Positions 1 to 11,682 of a DNA stretch of 64,000 nucleotides are shown in pieces. A program made the position numbers and the translations under genes. The stretch's first letter is position 1. Each line of letters opens with the position of its first letter. Source of the DNA: Stenogyne calaminthoides (Eukaryota; Streptophyta; Magnoliopsida; Lamiales; Lamiaceae); contig JBBCBC010000062.1 of the NCBI GenBank assembly GCA_037126765.1, forward strand, positions 186,001-250,000, read 5' to 3'. The notes beneath the pieces were generated by a model. It was not told where the DNA came from and did not search any database. It saw only the letters and a list, made by a program, of their open reading frames with translations.

Positions 1-144
1 TCGTGAGAAAAATCCACTAGTAGACTAGGATTTGTTTGATTTGATCAATGTAATAGACTAGTCTAGATCTAGGTTTATTTATTTTTTGTAAATAAATTGT
101 AACCGGATCGAAACGAAGAGATGAAGAATTAAAGGACGAAAATC

Positions 145-500
145 GAGAACTGTATGTGGCGGCGCGGGCGCCGGCACGCATGGGGCGAGGCGAGGCCCGA
201 GGCGAGCCGCCAAAGGATGGTCTGGGATCAGTGGGGCGAAAAAGGACCCAGCGGACGGGCGGCGCCAGACGCGGGCGGGCGCGCGAGACGCCTTGCTGAG
301 GACGCGGGCGAGAGGCGGAGGCGGGCGAAGGCCAAGACGGATCGCTACAAGACGGACGGGCTGCCGCTTACCGAGGATCGCCGATTTCGCCGAGGCGTGT
401 CTTGAGGCGCGCCAAGGGGGCGTCTTCGCCGGGCGCGGTGCCGAGGCTCTTAAATGCTCATCGAAACAATGTCGGGTCGGATGCGGCATCCTGTCCCAAG
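145..500 (+). other. GC-rich block in the untranslated leader of A1
   Basis: This stretch is rich in G, C and CpG and sits inside an otherwise AT-rich leader. It is bounded on the left by a segment like gaattaaaggac and on the right by cgagacgaacgagtgggag, both conserved in A2, A3 and A6. The block itself aligns poorly among the copies. Open frames in it on both strands are not conserved between copies, so I do not call a protein. Confidence 0.6.
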
Positions 501-1297
501 GAAATAAGCCATGTGCGTGGCGATTCGAGACTAAGCAATTTTTTCGAGACGAACGAGTGGGAGAAATTCGAGACGTGTTTCTTCAAGATCAAGCCAAGAA
601 AAAAATCAAACCATGACAATTGGATAATTTGTTGCCCAATATGTTTATTTTTCTCTTTTTGCTTGATTTATTTGTGCTATCTTATGCTTTATTTAATTTG
701 TTTAAATGTGTTTTGCATGAGGGTTGCCAAATTGAAAAATCTCAACTTCAAAATTACTAAGTATGTTTTAAATAATTAATTGACAATTTATTCCTGATAA
801 TAAAATTGAATTAATTTTGACCTCCATGATTTATTTATTTGTGAATTGTTTTGGAGAAATTTCCCCACCGAATGTCAAAAGATAGGTTTCACATGAATGA
901 ATTCCAAACGGATGATTGTGGGTTATTACTAGTGGCGGCATTTATGACCCCCCACGAGGCTCGATCAAAGCGAAATAGTAATCTTGTATTTAATCATGGT
1001 TATTACTTAGGTATAAAATTGATATGCATATACTTCCCTCAAGTCCTCGCCAATTTTATATTGGTCAAGTGGAGCCAACTATTAATCTAGATATTAAAGG
1101 TTTGTAATCGTTCTTGTTTGTAACACTTTGAATGTGTTTAAATAATGACCCACCCCACGGGGCTTATTTAAACTGTTTTTGAGATGTTGGGTCGATGCAT
1201 TGTTCATATTTTTTTTGAGATTTTAAATATGATGCATGTGATCGAATCTTGTGATATATTTGTGCTTTTTTCATATAGTTGTTTATTTCGATTCGAG

Positions 1298-1965
1298 ATG
1301 TCATTACCTTTTAATCCAATTGTTATTATACTTAATGTCAATACAATTTGTATGGAAACTATATTTATTGGAAAATTATAATTGTCCTAATCGCACAAAA
1401 AGCACAAGTGGATTTTGACACACAAAAATCGATGAGCCAACCGACGAGTCATAACACGCGTGACTCGTCGGATCACCTTTCTTGAGAGATGTGTCGTTTG
1501 AAAATGGTGGAGGAAAAACCCGTAAGGGATTACGCCCTCAAAATAGATGGCCCATCCGAACAAACTTGAGATTCTCGAGTCGCAGATTATGATCCGAGAC
1601 TCGGATGAATTTGGTACTTCATTCTCTCTGCCCATAAAGTTTTTTTTAGCATTTTGCCTCGCTAGCTAATTTGTTGCAAACTTTTGGACTCGGCGAAAAT
1701 GATAATAAGGCACCAAACTCAAGCTTTGATTTAAGTGGTCCGCCTTCATCTTCTAGGCCAAGGGTAGGCAAGATAAAGAAGAGGACCAAAGGCTATAAGC
1801 AATAAAACTCAATCAAGCCAAGCAATGGTAAGATGAGGAATGCTTGTTGTGTCAAGGAAAATCCAAAGAGGAAGTGCTTAAGCTGCGGTGAGAGAGGACA
1901 ATGGAGGTCTTGCCTGTTCCAACCCCAAAAGGGACGGAAAGAAAGGTAATTCTCATACACTAGTT
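1298..1965 (+). pseudogene. Decayed gag of A1
   Basis: Gag forms the virus-like particle and binds the element RNA. The start ATG at 1298 aligns with the gag starts of A3 (33266) and A2 (40325), beginning MSLPFNP. The frame is soon lost to indels and stops. A zinc-knuckle remnant is readable at 1875-1913 (C-x2-C-x4-Q-x3-C): the histidine has become glutamine and the spacing is one residue short of the usual CCHC box. The middle of gag is shorter than in A2, as it also is in A3, so A1 and A3 share a deletion and form one subgroup. Confidence 0.75.
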
Positions 1966-1969
1966 GTTG

Positions 1970-4900
1970 AAACTTGTTTAGCGGGCGATACTTCTCATTA
2001 AGTGGGTGGTTGATCACGAGATCCACTAATCATGTTGGCTTCACGGGTTCTAATCGATCCCAAGAACATAGTGGGAGTGAGATCCTCATCACACCGGGTA
2101 ACGCGTTTTAAAAGTAGAAGACATTGCAATGCTACGTAAGTGGCAGATATTGCAATGCTACGGTAGTAACGATTATTGCAATACTACGCAAGTAGCAGAC
2201 ATTGCAATGCTACATGAGTAGCAGTTGAAGCAGTGGGAGAAGTGCACCTATCTTTTGAAGATAAAGTTTTTTTGAGATTATCTTTATGTTCCCAGTTTTA
2301 GAAAGAATTCACTTTCAGTTTCTAAAATTTGATTGAAGGACACTAAGTTTCTTCTAATAAGAATGACATCATTTTGAAATGATGAGTGTATACTACATAC
2401 AGGACATTGATGGAAAATCTCTATACAATTAATCGCGCACACCACTCACCGAAATGTATCCTATAACACATCAATCAAGCTTTCGAGAAAAAAAAACGTT
2501 CATCAGACGTGAACGAGACACTTCTTTGGCATCTAAGATTAGGTCATATAAATCCAAAGAGGATCCAAAGGTTGGTTCACTGGAGCGTCTCTAAGTTGAA
2601 TCGGATCCAACCTGCGAATCATGTTTGGAGGGTAATATGACCAAGATGGCATTTGGAGCCAAGGGGAATGGGGCTAAAGAAGTGTTAGAGATCGTTCACA
2701 TAGATGTATGTAGTCCAATGTCAACCAAAGCAAGAAGAGGTTATGAGTAATTTTATTGATGATTACTCAAGGTACGGTTACATTTCCCTTATGAAGCATG
2801 AGTCTGAGACCTTTGAGAAATTCTAAGAATTTTAGGCTCAAACGAGAATCATAAGGAAAAACGATCAAGTTTCTACGATCCGATCGTGGAGGCGATTACC
2901 TCAAAGAATGAGTTTTTGAACTACTTATCCGATGAAGGGATTGTATCCCACTCATCAAGCATTCTAACCCCTCAACAAAACGGGGTTTGCAGAGCGGCAA
3001 CATAATTCTTTTGGAAATAGTTAGATCAATGATGAGTTATACGGATCTTCCCGAGTCGCTCGAGGTCATGCTTTGAAAACAATACTTACATTCTCGAACT
3101 TGGTGCTATCCAAATCAGTTCCCGAACCCCAAAGAATTGTGGACCGGACGCCTTGAGTCTAGTATGAGACACATGAGAACTTTGGGGTGTCCGCCCACGT
3201 GTTGGACAAGGAAACCCAAATTGGATCCTCGATCGAATTAAAAAGGTCATTTTAGGATACCCCGAGGAACAAAAGGGTGAATGTTCTATAGTTCAAGATC
3301 AAAAGGTGGATATCCGTATCCCACTTTAGATTTTGGAAGAAAACTATAGAACCAAAGAAAACCCGTGAGATTACCTTAAAATGAGCTTAGAGGGCAAATC
3401 TCAGGTCTTGATCGTATCTAGATGATATACCAAACGATACGTTTTCACAACCGGAGCCTCGTTATAGTGGGAGGATTGTTAGACAGCCCGAGAGATTCAT
3501 GGGAATAGGAGAGTCCTCGGACTTGATTCCTAATCGGACCCATGGACATATGACGAGGCACTCCAAGATAAGGATCTGATTCTTGGCAAACAAAGAATGA
3601 AAGCGAAAGTGGGTTCTATATTTCATAATAGAGTGTGGGAGCTAGTCGAACCACTTAATGGGGTCAAACCCATTAGATGCAAGTGGGTATATAAGAGGAA
3701 AAGAGGATCGGACGGGAAGGTTGAAACCTTTTAAAGCAAAGACTAATGGCGAAAGGTTATACTCAGAAAGAAAGGGATCGATTATGAGGCAAACTTTTTC
3801 GCCCATAGCCATGCTTAAGTCCATCCGTATTCTCTTATCGATTGCTTCGCATTTTGACTTTGAAGTCTGGCAAATAGATGTCAAGATGGCTTTCCTTAAC
3901 TAAGTCTTGATAAAGAGATCTATATGCAACAACCCCAAGGTTTCATTGAAACAGGCCAAGAACACCTAGTTTGTAAGCTCAAGAGGTCCATTTACGGACT
4001 CAAACAAACATCCAGAGCTTGGAACCAAAGTTTTGATCATGTAATAAAGTCTTATGGGTTTGATCAAAACGATTTTGAAAGTTGTGTGCATAAAAGCATG
4101 TCGAAACTGCGTTGGTATTCTTAGTACTATACGTAGATGACATTGTGATCATCGGGAACGATGTGAAGGTGAGGTTAGACGTAAGGGCATGGCGTTTCAA
4201 AAGCAGGTTTGATATGAAAGACTTAGGAAAGCGGGACACATCCTTGGGATCAAGATTACTCGAGATCGCAAGAAAAGGATGATCGGGTTATCGCAAGTAT
4301 TCATACATTGACAAATGGTTTTAAACGATTCAAAGATGCAAGATTCCAAGAAAGGATTCGTACCTTTCAGACTTGGAATCCATCAATCCAAGAAAATATC
4401 CCCTAAGACGCGTAAAGGAGATAGATGACATGAAAGGCATTCCTTGTGCTTGGTAGGGAAACCTTATGTATGCAATCTTGCATGCGAGGACCTGATATAT
4501 GCTTTGTAAAGGCATGATAGCAAGATATCGAGTAACCCGGGAAAGCGCATTGAATGACGATTAAAAACATTCTCAAGTGTCCGAAAAGAACTCCTGATAG
4601 AATGTTGATTTATCGATCGAATACTCCAATCCCCATCGGATACACCTTACTCGGATTTCCAATCGATTTAGATTCCGAAATTATCCGCCTCGCCAAGTGT
4701 GTTTCCATTTGGGAAGTGTAGCCATCGAATGGACGAGTGTGAAGCGAAATGCATCATTGACTCAACCATGGGTCTCGGGTAAGTAGTCGCTTTGAAAGCG
4801 GAAAAAAGAACCGATTGGGCTCTAGATCTTCTTAGTGGACTTGGATGGTGTTCTCAATTTGTTCTAGCAATATCTCGCTAGGGGCGCTTTAAAATTCAAG

Positions 4901-5110
4901 AGAACCAAGAGTCCACGAGTCAAACAAACACATTAAAGGAAAGACATCTTATCACGAGAAATCGTTAAGAGAGAGATATAGATGTGGTAAAGATAGCGTC
5001 GAGGACGCCCCTGCGCATCCATTCACAAAAAGCCGCCTCCTCAATACATTCGAGAGACATGTGAGTGGAATGGGTGTCAAGACCGTTGCCAACCTTTTTG
5101 AGTATAAGTG
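1970..5110 (+). pseudogene. Decayed pol of A1 (protease, integrase, RT, RNase H)
   Basis: The order is copia-type. The protease core is near 2003-2035, where a WVVD-like active-site stretch is altered. The GAG-pre-integrase and integrase regions run about 2510-3110, with the first catalytic Asp region near 2700. RT runs about 3640-4290, with a recognisable MDVK-like block near 3880 and IYGLKQ-like block near 3985. RNase H reaches about 5110. Dozens of frameshifts and stops interrupt it, and no segment longer than about 80 codons stays open. Many breaks sit where A2 has CAG, CTG or CCGG, so some may be consensus errors rather than mutations. Confidence 0.8.
2120..2226 (+). repeat. Four-copy minisatellite inside the A1 protease region
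   Basis: Four imperfect units of about 26 bp, each containing attgcaatgctac or a variant, followed by gtaagtgg, ggtagtaa, gcaagtag or atgagtag. The expansion replaces the single gatgctacgagagtg of A2 and A6. The same four-unit array is present in A3 at about 34006-34112. Confidence 0.85.
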
Positions 5111-5212
5111 GGAGAAATTATTAAGGTTAGTGTAGGTGACATTAGATGTCACGGACTACTCGAGACGTGTTGTAGTATACTTAAAAGCGCACTTTGAGTA
5201 TAAGTGGGAGAT

Positions 5213-7060
5213 TGTTGGGATTATAATTTGAAAAGTATGCTTTTTACTTTGTATAATCAAAAAACTAATTTTCGACTTATTTATTTGAAATAAATGGTTT
5301 ATCAATGATGCTTTAAATATGATTGAATGTTATATATATTTTTTGCATAACTGTTCAATAATTAAACGTGTTACATCAGAAGTTAATTTAGTGATACCGT
5401 ATCACGTAAGATTAAATTAATAATCCTTGTAACTATAAGTACGCCATTCACAACCTAGATGGAAATGAACAACCATCGCGAAAGGTTGAGGTGTAAGGCT
5501 CAGATTGGTTTGTCTTGACTAAGAGATTACACTAGTGCATGACTGATGCGCTGAATAGGACCTACATGAGGATAAATTCTTCAGAACTGAACAAGGAAGA
5601 ATTAGACCTCAGTGGTTCGTTATTTCTTAACCTTCGTCCCCTTAAATAGGATCACGTGGGATTGATAACTATTGCTTTGACTTATCATGGGTAGCTTAAT
5701 CGTAGAGAGATTCAATACTTTTTATCTTGGGCAATATTATTGGTCACATGTGATTGCTAAGATTTAATACGAAGAATCGTGGTGTGCAAGCACGCTTGCT
5801 TGATTTGCCCCTTGGGAGGTTCATAAGTTTTATCATACCAAATCTTGCAAGTGAAATTAGTTTCCCAGATGGATAATAATGTTGAACCGTTCTCGACCAA
5901 GGACAAAAGATATTAATTAACGGAAAGCTATTTCAAAGGCTTGAATTAATTAATGGGCTAGATAATCTTAAACACGGAAATAATGACCGGAGCCATATTG
6001 ACTGTAATATGGGTTAAGATGGATAGTCTGATATTAATTATGTAGTGGGATTAATTAATATTTATGGGCTTGAATTATATTGTGGCTCAATATTATATAT
6101 TCAAGATCCATTAGAAGGTCCAATCTTAATTCTCCTAAAGGCCCCCTGAGTAGCCCAACATATAGTCCAATAACTGAAAAGGTGATTAAAATAAAATAAT
6201 TATTGTTGCTTAATATTTTCTCTAATTTTCAAAAATTATGGATAAAAAGAGCGAAAAGATTTTCTTTGAATTTTGTTATGGAATGAAGATATGTATTCTT
6301 GGAATACAAGATTATCTCATTAAATTCAAGAAATCTCCCACTTGGTTATACATAGTGAAATTTTCGAAAATTTGGAAATATAGTGGGCAAGAAAGATTTT
6401 CTTGATTTTCTTGAAAAGATATTATGGAAGATATGTATTTCTTGAAATACAAGAATATCTCATAAATTCAAGAAGATCCAAATCTTGGAATCTTGCACTT
6501 AATATTTTCAAAAATCTCCATAAAATAGAGGAGGTGGATTTTTGTGGAATATTTTAATTATGGGAAAAAGAATATATGGGATATATTAAAGATTTCTTGG
6601 TGACCAAGAAAAGTCTTTTCCCACATTGAAAAAACACAAAAATTTCGTTCACCCCTCTCCTATAAATAGGGGATGATTAGTTCATTCCCAAGTACAATTC
6701 CATGTGCTGGAAATATTAGCAAATCCACATAAGTGGTGCAACAAAGTTTATTTTTTTCCTTTTGTTAATTGTTCGCGAGTATCCTTCCACCGGATTGTCG
6801 AGCAAGGGCTAAGGGAATACTTGGGAAGTCCTTTTGGTTAGTCCGTCCGACCAAAGCCACTGCCATCCCGAGAGGTACGTTCACGTAATCCCGTAGATTC
6901 CGCATGCATAGGTTTTACGTGGCTTTTTATATGCATGATTTGTTGTTGCAATTATTATTTGAATTAATATAGGATTAATTCATGCTAGTAATAATTAATG
7001 AATTAAATTTGTATTTAAATATTCACCCCGAATAGATCTGTGAGAACTCATTCCCCAACA
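5213..7060 (+). repeat. 3' LTR of A1
   Basis: The 1848 bp LTR begins TGTTGGGATTATAA directly after the polypurine tract (taagtgggagat, to 5212) and ends CCCCAACA. A TATA box (tataaatagg) lies at 6661. It aligns end to end with the other plus-strand A LTRs. Differences from the A3 LTRs in the first 250 bp lie mostly at CAG/CTG positions. Confidence 0.93.
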
Positions 7061-7843
7061 GTGTGACCTTGGTGAAGTTGCCTATAAATACTAGTGACCC
7101 TTTACATTGAGAGGTTACGGGAAATTTGAAAGCAACGCAAGAGCTCATTCGTATTATTACAAATTGAAGCACTCGAAAACTCAAGAATTTCCCAAGTGTT
7201 TCACCTTGAAGAGAGCTCATTCACTAAGTCTAGATTGATAAGATATATCCAAAGCTTAGTAGAGATATCATAGCCTTTGCATTGTTCTTATTGTAAATGA
7301 TATCTCATCCTAGTTGGAAACCAACCCAGAAACCCAAACCATTTGTAAGGTAGTTTGAGTGTATTTGTTGGTGAGTTGGAGTTGTAAAGAGTTAGTAAGC
7401 TACAGTGAGTTAGCCAGAAAACTCTAGAGAAGAAGTTAGTAAGCTACTTGTGGTAGTCTGAACACTTGTGTGTGTTTGAGTTAGTAAGCTGCAGTGAGTC
7501 AGTCAGAAAACTCAAGGTAGAAAAGTGAGTAAGCTGCAGTGAGTCAGCCAGAAAGCTTTAGGAAGTATTTAAGGGATTTCTCTGAAGGTCAGAGAGAGTG
7601 GACGTAGGAGCTTGAGTCTCTGAACCACTATAATTGCTGTGTTTTTTTGCTTTCTGTACTGCATTATTATCTATTGCATGTTTTTCACTGAAAGCATAAT
7701 TCACTGATATTCAGTTGGAACCAATCCACTGAACTTGCATCAAACTGATCACAGTCTTAATCATTGTTTCATTAAAAGGAATATCTTCAGCAAAGCTAAA
7801 AACGAGTATAAACTTAGGGCCAACCATTCCGCACACTTGAGTA
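7061..7843 (+). repeat. Sirevirus-type LTR fragment (family C), 3' portion
   Basis: No gene is seen here. The stretch has a TATA-like box (cctataaatac, near 7081), repeated units with gagttagtaagctgcagtg and gccagaaaactc, then gtggacgtaggag and gaaccactata. That order matches the promoter-to-U5 half of the B and D LTRs, but the sequence differs from both. I see no clear LTR start or end, so it is a fragment, into or beside which A1 inserted. Confidence 0.6.
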
Positions 7844-8147
7844 GCTAGAACAGATAGTTACCAAACTGAACTAACTCTACTGAGGGTTCAATAAGATAGT
7901 TATCTGATCCAAGCAGCTCAGGATCTCTGATAAACTCAGGCTCAGTTGGTCTAATCTGAAGCTTCTGAAAGCAGCTCAGGATCATTGTCTCAGTAGACTT
8001 TGACTCAGGGCGATCTGTGCTTCTCAGGGCCAAATCATCAGGACAACCTGACCCATCTGACCTTAGTGAAAGAAAAGTTTTAAAAATCACTGAACACGTG
8101 TATTCCCCAACATACACGTGTGAGACTCGTTAGCACCGGGACCAACA
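7844..8147. repeat. Scrambled Sirevirus-type LTR pieces with a 9-bp inverted repeat
   Basis: On the minus strand from 8117 downward the sequence begins TGTTGGGGAATACACG and carries the same CTGAG-rich character as the B and D U3 regions, so it looks like the start of a minus-strand LTR. On the plus strand agcaccgggaccaaca (to 8147) matches the end of the B LTR. A perfect inverted repeat (acacgtgta 8094-8102, tacacgtgt 8113-8121) surrounds ttccccaaca. A 90-codon minus-strand frame here is LTR sequence, not a gene. Confidence 0.5.
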
Positions 8148-8153
8148 CCCTAC

Positions 8154-9966
8154 ACTTGTTATCTGTAAATTAGCTTCAATAACACAAGTTGATAATGTTT
8201 TGGCATAATTCATCAAAACTAAAATATCCCAACAATTTCCCCCTTTTTGATAATGACGCCAAAACATTAAAATATATGCATTTTTAAAGAAACGGGTTTT
8301 TGTTTAAAAAGATCAGTTCAGGTGATCACATTAAAAGTGATCTTTTGAACTCCTGCTTTGATACCACTTGTTGGTATCAGTACAGAAACGGGTTTTAAAA
8401 TAGATCAGTTCTGGTTGTCATATTGAAAATAGTGAACTTTTGAATTCCCGCTATGATACCACTTGTTGGTCCCGGTGCAAAACCCGTGAAATGTGGAAAA
8501 AACATGTAATGCATATAAAACATGGGTGAAGGAATGGTGATTCCAAATTTTTTACGTTTTAAACCCATGTGTTGTGTTTTGCTTATAATTGAATGCATAT
8601 GACAAGTAAGAACATAAAGCAATAAAGAACACAACAAAGTATAGTGGTTCGGAGACTCAAGCTCCTACATCCACTCTCCCTGTACCTAGGGAAATTCCTT
8701 CAAACGGACCTATCACCCTCCATGAGATTGCCTATAAGCTTTCTGACTATCCAAGATAGTTTACTCACTTCTTGTACATTTGAGTTTTCTGGTTGACTAC
8801 TCTGCATCTTACTTACTCAAACACACACAAGCTTTCTGACTATCCAAGATAGTTTACTCACTTCTTCTCTAGAATTTTCTGGCTGACTACTCTGCAACTT
8901 ACTCACTCTTTACAACTCCAACAATCACACAAACTACCTAACAATAGGGTTTGGGTTTGGTTGGTGTCTCCAACTAGGTTGAGATTTTCCCATACAATGG
9001 TTTAGCGTTTTATGCTAAGGTTGGGAAAATCTCTCTAAGCTTAGGATATATCTTAGGTTTCTTAGATTGGGTTTTAGAACACTCATGGATGTATTTGTAT
9101 GTCTACAGATTTGTGTTCTATGGTGGGAATGCTTTGAGTATATGGCTCTTAGCTCTGTAGCATCTTTTTCCACATTCTCCACGCTTAATTTGATGGAAGA
9201 TCTTGTATTTATAGTGTGGATTTGAATGTTACCGTTGGAGAGAATCACATTCAAATCCATACTATTTTGTAAGTTCTGCAGCTTTTTCAGGCTGGTTATC
9301 TTCCTCTCATTGGTCAACGTCAGCTGGATCTAATGGCTATATTCTTCAGGAACTTCTGAGTCTTCAGGGTTCTCTGAGTCTTCAGGATTCTCTGAGTCTT
9401 CAGGATTCCTCTGAGTCTTCAGGATTCTTCTGAGTCTCAGGATACTTCTGAGTCTCAGGTTTTTTGATTCAACAAACTTCTCTTCAGCGGACCTTGTCTG
9501 ATCAGGTATACTGACACTAAGACTAACTGAGTTCAACTCTTCTGACTTCAGACATCCTGACCCTCAGGTCATTTTTACTCACTGACCCTCAGGTCACTTT
9601 ACTCGAAATTTTGATTTCTTCTTGCATCGATCGGCGACCGATCGGATCGGACATCTCCAGTCAACATATCGGGATAGCATCATGTCGATTATATCGGAGT
9701 TAGCATATCGGGTTATCTTATCGATCTCGATCCGCGTCGATCTTGATCGATCTCATCTGCTTCCTCTTCTGTACGCAGCCTTCTCTTGATCTTACGAGTG
9801 GGTTTCTTTTCGTCACTTATGCGCTCTTACGATCACCAGATCAGCTCGTGAGTTCCCCCTCAACTTGTTCTCTCGTTCACCCTCAACTTGTTATCTGTAA
9901 ATTAACTTCAATAACACAAGTTGATAATGTTTTGGCATAATTCATCAAAACTAAAATATCCCAACA
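8154..9966 (-). mobile_element. Non-autonomous family-B retrotransposon, minus strand, 3' truncated
   Basis: On the minus strand the 5' LTR (9966-8464) is followed by a 229 bp internal region (8463-8235) and only the first 81 bp of the 3' LTR (8234-8154). The internal region has no coding capacity. It has a PBS-like sequence next to the LTR and a purine tract (gggggaaatt) next to the 3' LTR. A second PBS-like motif with a partial LTR tip (plus strand ataccacttgttgg, about 8361-8374) repeats in its middle. Target-site duplications cannot be defined because the 3' LTR is cut off. Confidence 0.8.
8464..9966 (-). repeat. 5' LTR of the minus-strand B element
   Basis: About 1.5 kb. On the minus strand it starts TGTTGGGATATTTTAG and ends GGGACCAACA, the canonical TG...CA. 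It contains the CTGAAGACTCAG-type short repeats (plus strand 9355-9440), a TATA-like box (plus strand ttatagtg near 9212) and the hairpin units with aaactatc...gatagt near 8755-8860. The opposite strand of the B LTR at 49959-51540 matches it throughout. Confidence 0.85.
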
Positions 9967-11112
9967 AGAAGGTTGATGATCAGAAGAGGAGCAGATAAGA
10001 CTGATCGAGATCAGACGTGATCGAGATCAGATGAGATAACCTGATGCAACTGACCTAAAAAGCTAAACTGATGAGCTAACCTGATATGCTGAATTGATGT
10101 TATCTGATTCGATCGGTGAGTGATCGGATCGAAGCGAAAAGAAATCGATATCGAAAACCAATGAATCGCATACCGGATCGAAGCGACCAAATCAGAAGAC
10201 AATAATCAGTAAACATAGGCGTACTGATCTGATGTCACCTAGAGATAAGTCATCTGAAGTCATGTTCACTGAGAATCAGAACACTACTGATGATCAGATA
10301 ACCTGGGTGCAAGTGACCTGAGGGTCAGATTGTCTGAAGTCAGAAGAGCTGAACTCAGTTAACCTGAGTGTGTAGTATACCTGATCAGACAAGGTCCGCT
10401 GAAGAGAAGTCTGTTGAATCAAGAATCCTGAAGACTAAGAAGATCCTGAATATAGCCGTTAGATTCAGCTGACGTGGACCAATGAGAGGAAGACAACGGT
10501 AACATTCAAATTCACACTATAAATACAAGTTCTTCCATCAAATTAAGTGTGGAAGTGGGAAATGCGTGAAACATCCAAAACGCCAAATCATCTAGCATTT
10601 CCACCATAGAACACTGAGCAAGAAATACACGCATATATTCAAGAGTGTTCTACCCTAGATCTAAGCACAAATGTAATATCCTAAGCTTAGAGAGATTTTC
10701 CCATCCTTAGCATTGAGGCTAAACAAATGTAAGGGAAAATCTCAACCTAGTTGGAAACCAAACAAATCTTACCCAAATCAGTTTGATAGGTTAAGTTTGT
10801 AGGTGAGTGAGAACTCGATAAACATCTAAGCAATCCCGAAAGGGAGGGTAGGCAATCCCGTGAGGGTGATAAGTCTCGTTGGTTAATTTGGTGCCCCATG
10901 AAGGGAAGAGTGGATGTAGGACGAGTTATCCGAACCACTATAAAAATCGTGTGTTCTTTACTGCTTTATGTTATTACTTGTCATATGCATTCGACTATAA
11001 GCAAAACACATGGTTTAAAATAAAAATTGGAACCACCATTCCCTCACCCCTATTTTATATGCATTACAATTGGTATTTAACGCATTCATGGGTTTTCAAA
11101 ACGGGACCAACA
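9967..11112 (+). repeat. Family-B LTR, 3' three-quarters, plus strand
   Basis: It begins abruptly at the edge of the minus-strand B element with gaaggttgatgatcagaag and continues as a diverged B LTR. It includes gcagactt-like repeats, cactataaatacaag at about 10515 (TATA box), the aatcccg...ggg hairpin units and gaaccactata, and ends gggaccaaca at 11112. The first part of the LTR is missing, and no internal domain follows. Confidence 0.8.
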
Positions 11113-11430
11113 TTTTTCATTTAACAAGTAATACTTTCATTTAAATAAGTACTATTTTTTCTATTTAAACAAGTACTACTTTTAGTCAATATATATATTT
11201 AAATATACTATGAATTAAAATTTATACCGTAAACTCCTCGAAATAGATCTGACTACGGTCAGGTGGAACTCTTCTCCAAGTGACTATAAATTAAATATAC
11301 GGTAAGGTGCATTAATAACAATTATAAAATCTTGTATAATCCTGAAACATAAAAAAAAATGCATAATTAATATATTTTTTTTTAAAATATTTAAAAATTA
11401 AAATTAAAAAAAAAAAATAATAATAATAAA
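11113..11430. other. AT-rich stretch without recognisable gene
   Basis: It contains three weak repeats of atttaaa(c/t)aagtacta, then AT-rich DNA with A and T runs leading into the CACTA end. It may belong to the interior of that transposon. No coding frame is supported. Confidence 0.4.
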
Positions 11431-11682
11431 AACCGTCGCTAAAAAAATCATCTCTAAATCCATCACAAAAATCATCGCTAATACCGTCGCTAAAGGGATT
11501 AGTCCAAAACGTCGCTAAAATCGTAGCTAAAATCGCCGCTATTTATGACGGTTCTCTAGACCGTCGCTAAAATTGTTGACTTTAACCATTTGACCGTAAC
11601 CGTCGTAAAAACCGTCGCTATTTGCGATGGTTTTTGTAACCATTGCTAATTTCCGTCGGTAAAACGCGCATTTTTTGTAGTG
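11431..11682. mobile_element. Terminal part of a CACTA (En/Spm) DNA transposon
   Basis: The right edge reads cgcgcattttttgtagtg, the reverse complement of the CACTACAAAAAATGCGCG terminal repeat typical of plant CACTA elements. Inside it are many sub-terminal motifs in both orientations (ccgtcgctaaa, gcgatggt, ccgtcggt), as the family's transposase-binding repeats usually appear. A 3-bp duplication would be taa after 11682. I could not find the matching left end in the window, so this is a truncated element or an end whose partner was lost. Confidence 0.8.

Larger units (their letters stand above)
1..7060 (+). mobile_element. Ty1/Copia retrotransposon A1 (family A, Angela/BARE-like), 5' end outside window
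   Basis: This is a copia-order element missing its 5' LTR and the first bases of its leader, which lie left of the window. In order it shows an untranslated leader, a GC-rich block, decayed gag, protease, integrase, RT and RNase H, a polypurine tract and a complete 3' LTR. The leader matches those of A2, A3 and A6 in this window. The RT/RNase H wording and the 1.8 kb LTR ending in CCCCAACA resemble the Angela/BARE lineage; that assignment is from memory of the family. Every coding segment is broken, so the copy cannot encode its own proteins as read here. The right target-site duplication should begin at 7061 (gtgtg); the left one is not visible. Confidence 0.9.

Noticed and set aside
79..616. 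Open frames of 83-136 codons on both strands in the A1 GC-rich block (similar ones near 32117-32601, 39087-39657 and 57255-57823)
   Set aside because: GC-rich DNA has few stop codons by chance; the frames differ between copies of the same leader, so no protein is conserved.
7845..8117. 90-codon minus-strand frame
   Set aside because: It begins at an LTR tip (TGTTGGGG) and its wording is the CTGAG-rich U3 repeat; it is LTR DNA.
9330..9536. Minus-strand frame with repeated ENPEDS residues
   Set aside because: It is only the translation of the CTGAAGACTCAG tandem units of the B LTR.
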